Below are positions 24,884-32,762 of a stretch of 39,171 nucleotides of DNA, piece by piece; position 1 is the first letter of the stretch; each line of letters starts with the position of its first letter. The DNA comes from CAYVBJ01 sp964517005 (lineage in GTDB: Bacteria > Bacteroidota > Rhodothermia > Balneolales > Balneolaceae): the NCBI GenBank assembly GCA_964517005.1, contig CAZFAJ010000022.1, positions 1-39,171 of the forward strand, read 5' to 3'. The translations under genes and the position numbers were made by a program. Below the pieces are notes generated by a model. That model did not search any database, was not told the DNA's origin, and worked only from the letters and a program-made list of their open reading frames with translations.

Positions 24884-25191
24884 CCCATATATTCCACACC
24901 TACGGTGCTTCCATGTTCGAGTTCGCTCTTTGACCCAAACAATCGTAAGTGCCGAAGGTACGATCGATATCGGCCGTGCGATCAACTTGCTCATTCCTGT
25001 TTCTCCAGATTATAGTCAGTCTATCTCACCTCAAATTCCGTAAAAAACATAAAATCAAAACGGAATGTCTGAAATACTGCAGTATTACCCAAAAGGCTGA
25101 TATCACCGGAGGAAACAATTACTCATTATAAATAGTTATATTACAGATCAACATTTACGTACTAACAATCCTTTAAACCCATCTTCAGATC

Positions 25192-25746
25192 ATGAAAAAC
25201 AAAATATTTAAAAATTACCTCTCCTTATCGGCCATTATACTCTCACTATTATTTATGTTACCGACAGCTGCAAATGCTCAATGGAGCATTGGCGCATCAT
25301 TTGAAACCCGTACAGAAGATCCTACGAATGGGTTTGGAGTCAGGGTTGAACGGAAAATTCTTGACATCGTGCCTGTTGTTGATCTTGGTCTGCGGGCTCA
25401 TTTCAGCTTTTTCAGTGAAGATAATACCATTCAACCTGCGAATGTAGATGCGGAGTTTGAGAGTTATGATTTTGGCCTTGCTGCTACAGGAGGAGTCTCT
25501 CTCGGCCTCTTTGCTCCATACGTTGGTCTTGGTGTTGGAAGTGATAACTTTCAAATCGAAAGCAGTGAAGGAAAACTGGTTGATGAATCCAATTTCTACT
25601 GGAACGCTTTTGGAGGTGCAAAATTAACCCTTATCCCTCTTCTCTCGCCGTTTATTGAATACAGATGGACTCAGCTTTCAGGAACTGACGATATCGGTTT
25701 TGATAATTTCGGAAGGCTTGCAGTTGGGGTTTCGCTAAATTTTTAA
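25192..25746 (+). CDS. Outer-membrane beta-barrel protein, paralogue B
   Basis: 184 residues with a signal peptide ending in ANAQ at about residue 30, then QWSIGASFETRTEDPTNGFG. Strand-rich and closing with AVGVSLNF, a C-terminal aromatic as in barrels. It is a shorter paralogue of the protein at 24083-24667. Shared blocks include EDPT-GFG, VVDLGLRAH, YDFGLA, FYWNAFGGAKLTLIPLLSPFIEYRW and the final strand. The acidic loop of paralogue A (SEAEEIDIDPEL) is replaced here by a short SSEGKLVDES. A tandem duplication is the simplest origin. Function unknown. A terminator follows its stop. Confidence 0.75.
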   Translation: MKNKIFKNYLSLSAIILSLLFMLPTAANAQWSIGASFETRTEDPTNGFGVRVERKILDIVPVVDLGLRAHFSFFSEDNTIQPANVDAEFESYDFGLAATGGVSLGLFAPYVGLGVGSDNFQIESSEGKLVDESNFYWNAFGGAKLTLIPLLSPFIEYRWTQLSGTDDIGFDNFGRLAVGVSLNF

Positions 25747-25780
25747 ACCTGAAAAATTTTTAGTTAATTATAAGTGTAAT

Positions 25781-25809
25781 AGCGGTTAGTCAATTTGGCC
25801 GCTTTTTTT
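25781..25809 (+). terminator. Intrinsic terminator after paralogue B
   Basis: AGCGG...CCGCT stem (25781-25785 and 25799-25803), extendable by two T-G pairs, followed by seven Ts. It begins 35 bp after the stop codon. Confidence 0.65.
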
Positions 25810-26013
25810 ATATAAGAAGAGAAATAAAACGGCAGTATTAAACAATTTGGCTCTATGTTGATCAGCCGGGAGCCAGACAGGTTTGTGTAGGTAATGAAAA
25901 TAGTACCAATATTGTTGCTTCCTGGTTGGTTTGTGTGCGCAGTACATGATAATAGAATGGTATTGATTATTATACCAATGAATTTGCTTGCCCAAAAGTG
26001 GGTAAAGTCAATA

Positions 26014-26033
26014 ACATAGTGCAGCGCACTATG
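26014..26033. repeat. REP-like palindrome, left copy
   Basis: ACATAGTGCAGCGCACTATG contains an 8-bp perfect stem CATAGTGC/GCACTATG with loop AGC. It matches the inverted sequence at 26333-26352 at 18 of 20 positions; the pair brackets the transposase remnant. Confidence 0.7.
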
Positions 26034-26056
26034 CCATATGCATCTGCCATAAATGA

Positions 26057-26248
26057 AAGCCCTGTAAGGGCGTCATCCAGACAAATCGTCTATATGCCAC
26101 AATCACTTTCCAAGGTTTACACACATATAATATTGAATACATTAAAAATCAGCATGTACATCATCAAAAAATGAGCTTTAAAGATGAGTACATGAGGTTT
26201 TTAAAGAAATACAGAGTGGACTTTGATGAACGGTATGTATGGGATTAA
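26057..26248 (+). pseudogene. C-terminal remnant of an IS200-like / RAYT transposase
   Basis: A 63-codon open stretch following an in-frame TGA ends with a typical C-terminus of IS200/REP-associated tyrosine transposases: NQHVHHQKMSFKDEYMRF (residues 31-48) and VDFDERYVWD at the end, then TAA at 26246-26248. Homology is convincing only from about 26126 onward; the first ~20 codons look like REP sequence (they contain the GCCCT-gta-AGGGC hairpin at 26059-26071). The catalytic His-x-His and Tyr regions of the enzyme are absent, so it is a dead fragment. Nothing resembling the N-terminal part is found upstream. Confidence 0.75.
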
Positions 26249-26332
26249 TCTGACAGGCCGACACTGTGAAGCTGACGTAGTGTAGTGGGACTGGCGCCCG
26301 CGTTGGGGCTGCCGGATAGGTTGATTTACTAT

Positions 26333-26352
26333 CATAGCGCGCTGCACGATGT
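26333..26352. repeat. REP-like palindrome, inverted right copy
   Basis: CATAGCGCGCTGCACGATGT is the inverted counterpart of 26014-26033 with two mismatches. With the left copy it frames about 300 bp containing the transposase remnant. Confidence 0.65.
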
Positions 26353-26363
26353 TACTGACCGGC

Positions 26364-26376
26364 GCTCCTTTGGAGC
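26364..26376. repeat. Small REP-type hairpin
   Basis: GCTCC-TTT-GGAGC, a 5-bp stem with three-base loop, of the same design as GCCCT-GTA-AGGGC at 26059-26071. It lies just outside the right inverted copy. Confidence 0.5.
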
Positions 26377-26651
26377 TGAATCATACTGAAACTCAGAATA
26401 GTATAATTATGACAGTTCTATGTCTTTGGTGGCAGATCAAAAATCCAGGGCTATTGCCCATTTTTATAACATAAAAACAAGTTAAATATGATCATTCATA
26501 CACACACAAATTTGTCCGAATATTGCCGAATCAAGATAGAGCCAACATTTGATTGTTCTTATCGTTATAAATGGTTAAAGTGGCTTTCTATAATTCTGAT
26601 AGATTTTTGTAACTTATCCTAAAAGCTAAGGGATCAGATTGAGCGTAATTT
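26377..26651. other. AT-rich leader region before the (p)ppGpp synthetase gene
   Basis: Contains a short GGGC-tatt-GCCC hairpin followed by ATTTTT (26448-26465) and presumably the rel promoter. A 40-codon ORF from 26488 has no recognisable features and is not called. Confidence 0.4.
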
Positions 26652-28904
26652 ATGGCAGATATTGGAACATATAAACAAAAAGATCTTGACAGTGTAGAGT
26701 TGAGCGTTGCGGCTGAACATGAGCTTAAGAACCTGCTGGATCTGAGCCATGAGAACCTGGACCACACTGATGATGAAATGGTTACCAAGGCTTTTAAGCT
26801 TTGTTATGCCTCTCACAAGGGAGTAAAAAGAGCATCGGGCGAACCGTATTACCGGCATCCCGTAGAAGTTGCAAAAATTATAGTAACTGATTTTAATATA
26901 GATGATGAATCGGTTATTGCGGCACTACTGCATGATACTGTTGAAGATACTTCGGTATCCCTTGCCGATATCAGGAGCCTGTTCGGGGAGGTGGTTGCTC
27001 AACTGATTGATGGGTTGACCAAGATTACCGGTGTTTTTGAAAGCCACGATACAAAGCAGGCCGAAACCTTTATGAAGCTGCTGCTGTCTATGGCTGAAGA
27101 TATCCGGGTGGTGCTCATAAAATTTGCTGACCGCCTGCACAATATGCGAACCATCAAACATTTGCCCCGCCAGAAACAGCTCAAGAAAGCAACTGAAACT
27201 ATGGAGCTTTATGCACCACTTGCTCACAGGTTTGGCTTGTTTAAAATAAAGAATGAGTTTGAGGATTTATGTTTTAAAGTGATTGACCCCAACAGTTATA
27301 AATTTATTGCCAGAAAACTTCGTGAGAAGAGGGATTCGAGGGAAAGATTTATTGAAGAGTTTATGAGACCCGTCAGGGATGAACTTGAAAATCAGAATTT
27401 TAATTTTGAGATAAAAGGCCGTTCAAAGCATATATATTCCATCTACAATAAGATGCAATCCCAGCAAAAACCATTTGAGGAGATTTATGATCTCTTTGCT
27501 ATTCGCATCATTCTGGAGGAGCCTCATATGAAGGAAGATTGCTGGCGCGTTTACTCCGTTATCACTGACTGGTACACGCCTATTCCCAAACGGTTTCGTG
27601 ATTTTATATCCGTACCCAAAGCTAACGGGTACCAGTCGCTGCATACAACAGTGATCACAAAAAAAGGAAGAAAGGTTGAAGTGCAGATTCGAACTCGCAA
27701 AATGGATGATATTGCCGAGAGAGGGCTGGCTGCGCACTGGAAATACAAGGAAGGCAACTCTTCTGGCCAGAGTAGTGAGCTTGATAAATTTGTTCATTGG
27801 GTTCGGGATGTTTTGGACAATCCAAGGCCCGAAGCCGCCACAGAGTTTGTAAAGGATTTTCAGCTCAATCTGTATCATGATGAAATCTATGTTTTTACGC
27901 CGGATGGTGAATTAAAAACTCTCCCGAAAGGTGCATCCTGTATTGACTTTGCGTTTGAGATTCACAGTGAGATCGGCGAAAGGGCTATGGCAGCCAAACT
28001 GAATGGAAAAATGGTGCCGCTCAGACAAAAACTTCACAGCGGTGATCAGGTTGAAATTATCACGGGGAACAAAATCAATCTGAACTCTGACTGGATGGAA
28101 GATGTAGTTACCCATAAAGCCAAGGCACGGCTTCGTCAGTTTATCAAAAAGAAAGAGCGGAAAATTGCTAAACAGGGACGGGAGTTATGGGATAAAAAAG
28201 CAGCTCGGAATAAAATTGAAATATCCGATCAGGAGCTGATGAAAGTAGCCCACCGTTTGAAGTTTGAATCAACACAGGAGCTTTTTTATGACATCGGAAA
28301 AGGTGCCTTTGATGTTGAAAAATTGGTTGGAGCGGTAAAACAGCTTAAAGGCAAGGGGCGAATTGACGAGAAAGATTCGATGGAAGATCTGAATAAGATG
28401 TCAGACGAAGAGATCCAGGAGAAATATTTAACAACGGCAAGAACCGTAGGCGACAGAAATGCACTTTTGATAGAGGGTGAAGTATCAAATGTGAAATACA
28501 GTTACGCAAACTGTTGCAACCCGATACCCGGAGACGATGTGATTGGTTACATCAGCCGGAACGGTGATGTTAAAATTCACCGGTCAAAATGTAAAAACGC
28601 CCTGCACCTCTTAAAGACAGATAGTGAACGTATAATCGATGTTACATGGGCTAAAAATATCGACAGTCAATTCCTCGGTGCAATAAAGGTAATTGGTGAA
28701 GATAGGGTTGGCCTGGTAAACGATCTGACCGACATCGTTTCAAAATCTCTTAAAACAAATATGAAAAGCATTAATGTAGGAAGTGAAGGGGGAATGTTTG
28801 AGGGTATCCTTACAATTTACGTTGAAGATTTGAGTCACCTGCAGAAAATTATTCAGCGCCTGGAACGCGTGGAAGGAATAAAAACAGCCACCCGGTATGA
28901 ATGA
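26652..28904 (+). CDS. rel: Bifunctional (p)ppGpp synthetase/hydrolase (RelA/SpoT family)
   Basis: 750 residues, full-length long RSH enzyme that makes and degrades (p)ppGpp in the stringent response. The hydrolase HD domain is intact (YRHPVEVA about residues 67-74, LLHDTVEDT about 92-100). The synthetase domain spans about 257-370 (GRSKHIYSIYNKM, YDLFAIRI, KANGYQSLHTT, EVQIRTRKMDDIAERGLAAH). A TGS domain follows (about 408-475, YVFTPDGELKTLPKGAS), then the Cys-containing segment YANCCNPIPGDDVIGY (about 618-650) and a C-terminal ACT domain (about 674-750). Both active sites look functional. It is a single-gene unit, convergent with the FG-GAP lipoprotein gene. Confidence 0.97.
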   Translation: MADIGTYKQKDLDSVELSVAAEHELKNLLDLSHENLDHTDDEMVTKAFKLCYASHKGVKRASGEPYYRHPVEVAKIIVTDFNIDDESVIAALLHDTVEDTSVSLADIRSLFGEVVAQLIDGLTKITGVFESHDTKQAETFMKLLLSMAEDIRVVLIKFADRLHNMRTIKHLPRQKQLKKATETMELYAPLAHRFGLFKIKNEFEDLCFKVIDPNSYKFIARKLREKRDSRERFIEEFMRPVRDELENQNFNFEIKGRSKHIYSIYNKMQSQQKPFEEIYDLFAIRIILEEPHMKEDCWRVYSVITDWYTPIPKRFRDFISVPKANGYQSLHTTVITKKGRKVEVQIRTRKMDDIAERGLAAHWKYKEGNSSGQSSELDKFVHWVRDVLDNPRPEAATEFVKDFQLNLYHDEIYVFTPDGELKTLPKGASCIDFAFEIHSEIGERAMAAKLNGKMVPLRQKLHSGDQVEIITGNKINLNSDWMEDVVTHKAKARLRQFIKKKERKIAKQGRELWDKKAARNKIEISDQELMKVAHRLKFESTQELFYDIGKGAFDVEKLVGAVKQLKGKGRIDEKDSMEDLNKMSDEEIQEKYLTTARTVGDRNALLIEGEVSNVKYSYANCCNPIPGDDVIGYISRNGDVKIHRSKCKNALHLLKTDSERIIDVTWAKNIDSQFLGAIKVIGEDRVGLVNDLTDIVSKSLKTNMKSINVGSEGGMFEGILTIYVEDLSHLQKIIQRLERVEGIKTATRYE

Positions 28905-28921
28905 AAAATAAATTTCAATTG

Positions 28922-28946
28922 AAACAGATATTTAATACCTGTTTTG
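28922..28946 (+). terminator. Possible weak terminator after rel
   Basis: AAACAG/CTGTTT stem (28922-28927 and 28939-28944), 17 bp after the stop codon, running into TTG. AT-rich with little U-tract. A separate 10-bp inverted repeat ACAGATACAG/CTGTATCTGT (28995-29004 and 29047-29056) lies beyond it in the convergent region. Confidence 0.3.
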
Positions 28947-29073
28947 TGCTACGCATTACACAAATTAAAGATTTTCATAGTCATAGTCAGTAATACAGAT
29001 ACAGATGTGGGCTTCAATCCTGCTCAACAAACAGGTTTTGCATATACTGTATCTGTGATAACTGGTTTTGAGT

Positions 29074-32000
29074 TTATCGAAGGTTGACGGTTCTTCGTTT
29101 ACCATCATATTTGACAAGCTCGATTTTGGTCATATTTTCAGTAAGCGGAATAAACCGTGAGGATGCCGATAGAAACGAACTTCCGTAATAAAATTCATTC
29201 TTTCTCTGTTTCCCGGACTCAAAATATATAATTGCGTACGCATCCGTTGATTCGGCGGTCAAAAATTCAGGATCGTTATTACGTCTAAATATTTTCAATG
29301 GACCATTGTTTTGAGAAGCTGCTACCAGATAGTTATTGTCAGTGCCTTTCAATTTGATTAATGATTTACCATCACCGGGTAGATAAAAACCGCTGTTATT
29401 GTGATTACTGACTGAAAAAGAACCGGTTCCGTCACCTTTCAGATGCAAACCATTCAATGCATCATAACGCCCGATTCGTATATCGGCACCAAAATGATTT
29501 CCTGTAAGAAGCAGGTCAAGATTTCCGTCATTGTCAAAATCATCTGATAAGAATCCATAAACAGGTGCGACCTGCGCTTCATGTGGCAAGGGGTGAATAG
29601 AAAAGGTTCCGTCACCATTATTAATTAGTATAGATGTTTTTAAATTTCTGGTTTCCCAAACAGTGGCTTTCTCTAACTGTTCAGCCGAAAAGAAATCATG
29701 AATGGCTGTTTTCCCATACTCTTCATTCGATGAAAAATTTTGAGTGATCTGCGGTAAAACTCTCTGCATCTGTTGAAAGTTATGAACCGGAAATTCTTTA
29801 AGCGTCCCATCTGAATCTTTTTTAAATGTAGTTATAACGGCGTCATATAAACCGTTGTCATTCAAATCACCGGCATAAACCCGCATAGGTTCTTCTTCTG
29901 AGGCCCTGTAAAAAGAATTCAGGCCATGGTTTCCCACTACGTAATCTGTGAATCCGTTGTTTGTAAAATCACCGCCGGTGATACTGTTCCACCAGCCACT
30001 ATGTGTCCGGATACCGGTCTGCTCTGTAACATTCTCAAATCCTTCACCTGTATTCCTGAAAAAAGAAACAGGCATCCAAAGGCCTGTAACGATCAGGTCA
30101 ATGAGTCCGTCATTGTCAAAATCTGACCAGAGAGCATCGGTAACCATGCCAATACCGTTTAAACCGGGAGCCACTTCAGAGGTCACATCGGTGAAAATTA
30201 ACTCCCCCATTTCAGAATCATTTCTGAGGATAGAACTTGATACCGGTTCCGGATATTTGCCAGGTGAGACAAATCCCCCTACAAACAGGTCCGGTTTTCC
30301 GTTACTATTAAAATCTGCAGCCGTTACCACTGAACTGCTCACCGGGTTTTTGGGCAGGGCGTCAGGCTGGTGAATAAAATTTGCATTTCCATCGTTCAGA
30401 AAGATATTGTCCTGATAGTGCTCACTACCGGACGGGTGTTCTATGCTTCCGCTTGCGATGTAGAGATCATTGTGTCCGTCATTATTCGCATCAAACAACA
30501 GTACTCCAGTATCTTCTTTTTGTGAAAAAGACTGGTCTCCATCATTTAAAAACTCTTTGTGATCAAATTTACCGTTTTCAGTTTGGAATAAAACACTTCC
30601 GTTCTCACCAAAAGCGCCACCGATAAAGATATCATCCAATCCGTTGCCGGAGATATCACCGGCAGCTAACCCGGGTCCGAGTTGCGACAGTTTATAGGGC
30701 AGCAGCGGTTCGGATGCAAAGTCATTGAACTCATTTTCAGAGTGAATGTAGCTAATATTCAGATCGGTTATAACGTCAAGAAATGTACGTCTGGAATGCT
30801 GATAATACCGGTTTCCGGCTTCGTTCGACAGACTGATTTCAATCGCATCCGATTTTTTGACAGTTATCGTCTGATCAGATGAAACATTTTTTTTAATTTC
30901 TCTTTTGGCTCCTGCTGAGTCATGCCATGTAACAACCAATGAATCTATCACCTCTGAATCTCCCAGCCCGAAATGTGCAACCGGATCAACTGTTGAGAGA
31001 TATCCGCGATAAAGCGAGTGTTCATGCGTCTGATGTTCTCCATCGTTGTAGTAGAGATCTGTGACAGCACCAAGACCATTTCTATTGTCAGAATCACCCT
31101 CAAATATAATTTTTAAAAAATGATTTGACTGGCTGCCAGGATCAGAAAGAAGATTATTTTTATAAATAAACGCCGGTTCATTTACATTGTTGATAATGAT
31201 GTCCAGAGCCCCGTCATTATTCAGATCGGCATATATGGCGCCGGTTGAAAAAGATGGCTGATTCAAACCCCACTGATCCGTATAATCCGTAAAAGTAAGA
31301 TCCTTATTATTTATGAACGCGTAATTGGAGATTTTTACTTCCGGAATATTCCGGAGTGCCATGGATTTAGGCATTACTCCGGTAACCTTGCCATACTCAT
31401 TCCAGAAGTCCTTATCCGTTACATCTTTTGGAATTCCGTTGGTTATAACAAGATCCCTGTAACCATTGTTGTTGAAGTCTGCAAGCAGGGGAGTCCAGCT
31501 CCAGTCTGTTTCCGCAATACCTGATAGAAATGCAATTTCACTGAAAAAAGGTTGCAGGCTTTTGTCAGCCGCTCCCATATTCAGCTGCATCGTATTTCGG
31601 GTATACTGAGGAAATACCTGCTCAAAAGTCTGATTTAGGTAATTGCGATAATTGTTGGGGTTGGTCATGGTGTTCTTTCGGAAATTAATCTCCGGTAACA
31701 TGTCGAGCGTAAAAATGTCGGGCAAGCCATCATTGTTGATATCAGCGATATCAGTACCCATCGCAGAATAGCTTGTATGTTTTAAATAATCTCCAATTTT
31801 ATCCGTATACGTTCCGTCTCCATTATTAATCCAAAGGATGTCTTCGGATATATAGTCGTTCGCAATATAGATATCTTTGAAGCCGTCAAAATTAATATCG
31901 GTAATGTTGATACCAAGACCGTGTCCTCCTTTTGTAATTCCCGTTTCATCTGAAACTTCTCTGTAAATCGGGTGATCTTCTTCGGCTTCAGGGATGATCC

Positions 32001-32673
32001 GGAACATCTTGTCTCTGTTTGCAATTTTTTGTTTTCTCTGGTTTGATACCATTGCATAGGACTGATTCGGATCCCTGTGAGAAGTCAAAAGATAGATTTC
32101 AAGATTTCCATCGTTATTAGAGTCAAAAAAAGCGGCCATTGTTGTATATGAATTATCAGCTAATCCATACTGCTCTGCTCTCTCTTCGAAAACGGGTATT
32201 CCCTCACCATTTAAACCATGGTTGATATAGAGCTCATTTTTACGCAATTCCGGATTATTTCGACCGGTTGCAGAGAGGTAGATATCCGGCAAGCCGTCAT
32301 TGTTAATATCGACTACAGAAGCACCACTGTACCATTTTTCTGTTGCGCCTCCCGTCCCTGATTCAGAAGTAATATTTTTAAAAGTAAAATCATCCTGATT
32401 CAGATAGAGCTCATTGCTTACCATATTTCCAACAAAATAGAGATCCGGAAGCCCGTCAGAATTAAAATCACCAACTGCAACTCCACCGCCATTGTAAATA
32501 TATTCGTAATCCAAAATATTCAGGCTGTCAGATTCAGTTATCAGGTTATTGAATGTGATTCCTGAAGCAGGAGGGGGGATGAGTTCAAAGAGTTTCTGGT
32601 CTTTCCTGCAAGAGATAAATATAAAAATCAGAAAGCAGGTAAATAGTGTCAGTGATGCAATATTTCTATTCAT
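29074..32673 (-). CDS. FG-GAP/VCBS repeat lipoprotein with central ASPIC/UnbV domain (CRTAC1-like)
   Basis: 1199 residues. The N-terminus is a lipoprotein signal with lipobox I-S-C at about residues 20-22, so it is anchored in the envelope. I count fourteen Ca2+-binding-type D-x-[N/D]-x-[D/N]-G-x-x-D repeats (e.g. GDFNSDGLPDLYF, VDINNDGLPDIYL, SDFDNDGLIDLIV, DDFDNDGNLDLLL). Seven fall before and seven after an ASPIC/UnbV domain at about 525-615 (GLGAVTDLYYNDGEHQ ... VDPVAHFGLGD). This suggests two seven-bladed propellers joined by the ASPIC module. It is the third gene of the susC-susD transcript, a common arrangement in this phylum, and probably part of the surface complex that binds the imported ligand. 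A hairpin terminator in the 89-bp spacer may lower its expression relative to susD. Ligand unknown. Confidence 0.88.
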   Translation of the reverse strand: MNRNIASLTLFTCFLIFIFISCRKDQKLFELIPPPASGITFNNLITESDSLNILDYEYIYNGGGVAVGDFNSDGLPDLYFVGNMVSNELYLNQDDFTFKNITSESGTGGATEKWYSGASVVDINNDGLPDIYLSATGRNNPELRKNELYINHGLNGEGIPVFEERAEQYGLADNSYTTMAAFFDSNNDGNLEIYLLTSHRDPNQSYAMVSNQRKQKIANRDKMFRIIPEAEEDHPIYREVSDETGITKGGHGLGINITDINFDGFKDIYIANDYISEDILWINNGDGTYTDKIGDYLKHTSYSAMGTDIADINNDGLPDIFTLDMLPEINFRKNTMTNPNNYRNYLNQTFEQVFPQYTRNTMQLNMGAADKSLQPFFSEIAFLSGIAETDWSWTPLLADFNNNGYRDLVITNGIPKDVTDKDFWNEYGKVTGVMPKSMALRNIPEVKISNYAFINNKDLTFTDYTDQWGLNQPSFSTGAIYADLNNDGALDIIINNVNEPAFIYKNNLLSDPGSQSNHFLKIIFEGDSDNRNGLGAVTDLYYNDGEHQTHEHSLYRGYLSTVDPVAHFGLGDSEVIDSLVVTWHDSAGAKREIKKNVSSDQTITVKKSDAIEISLSNEAGNRYYQHSRRTFLDVITDLNISYIHSENEFNDFASEPLLPYKLSQLGPGLAAGDISGNGLDDIFIGGAFGENGSVLFQTENGKFDHKEFLNDGDQSFSQKEDTGVLLFDANNDGHNDLYIASGSIEHPSGSEHYQDNIFLNDGNANFIHQPDALPKNPVSSSVVTAADFNSNGKPDLFVGGFVSPGKYPEPVSSSILRNDSEMGELIFTDVTSEVAPGLNGIGMVTDALWSDFDNDGLIDLIVTGLWMPVSFFRNTGEGFENVTEQTGIRTHSGWWNSITGGDFTNNGFTDYVVGNHGLNSFYRASEEEPMRVYAGDLNDNGLYDAVITTFKKDSDGTLKEFPVHNFQQMQRVLPQITQNFSSNEEYGKTAIHDFFSAEQLEKATVWETRNLKTSILINNGDGTFSIHPLPHEAQVAPVYGFLSDDFDNDGNLDLLLTGNHFGADIRIGRYDALNGLHLKGDGTGSFSVSNHNNSGFYLPGDGKSLIKLKGTDNNYLVAASQNNGPLKIFRRNNDPEFLTAESTDAYAIIYFESGKQRKNEFYYGSSFLSASSRFIPLTENMTKIELVKYDGKRRTVNLR

Positions 32674-32690
32674 TTTTCAAGTTTATATAA

Positions 32691-32733
32691 TAAAAAAAGA
32701 GACAGTACAAGATAAAACATGTACTGCCTCTTT
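32691..32733 (-). terminator. Hairpin terminator/attenuator between susD and FG-GAP lipoprotein genes
   Basis: Read on the minus strand: AAAGAGGCAGTACA, a 10-base loop, then TGTACTGTCTCTTT, a 14-bp stem with one mismatch, followed by a T-run (the A-run at 32692-32698 on the plus strand). It begins about 30 bp after the susD stop and lies within 20 bp of the next start. Partial read-through would make the downstream gene less expressed than susC/susD. Confidence 0.75.
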
Positions 32734-32762
32734 GCTTTTATGCAGAGGTAAAATTAAATCAA

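Larger units (their letters stand above)
24668..25191. other. Intergenic region between outer-membrane protein paralogues
   Basis: 524 bp without a supported gene. An open frame at 24753-25043 has no recognisable protein features and runs through the hairpins, so I do not call it. Two strong hairpins (24769-24799 and 24862-24883) are listed separately. The last ~60 bp before the ATG at 25192 should contain the promoter. Confidence 0.5.

Noticed and set aside
24753..25043. 96-codon open frame in the spacer between the outer-membrane paralogues
   Set aside because: It runs through two hairpins, has no recognisable domain or signal peptide and an unusual composition compared with neighbouring genes.
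25786..25995. 69-codon minus-strand frame after paralogue B
   Set aside because: It overlaps the terminator, is rich in Tyr/His/Trp from AT-rich DNA and matches nothing I know.
26488..26622. Short ORF upstream of the (p)ppGpp enzyme gene
   Set aside because: No family features; it occupies the probable promoter/leader region.
28995..29056. 10-bp inverted repeat in the rel/FG-GAP convergent spacer as a terminator
   Set aside because: The loop is 42 bases and no T-run follows on either strand; noted only as an inverted repeat.
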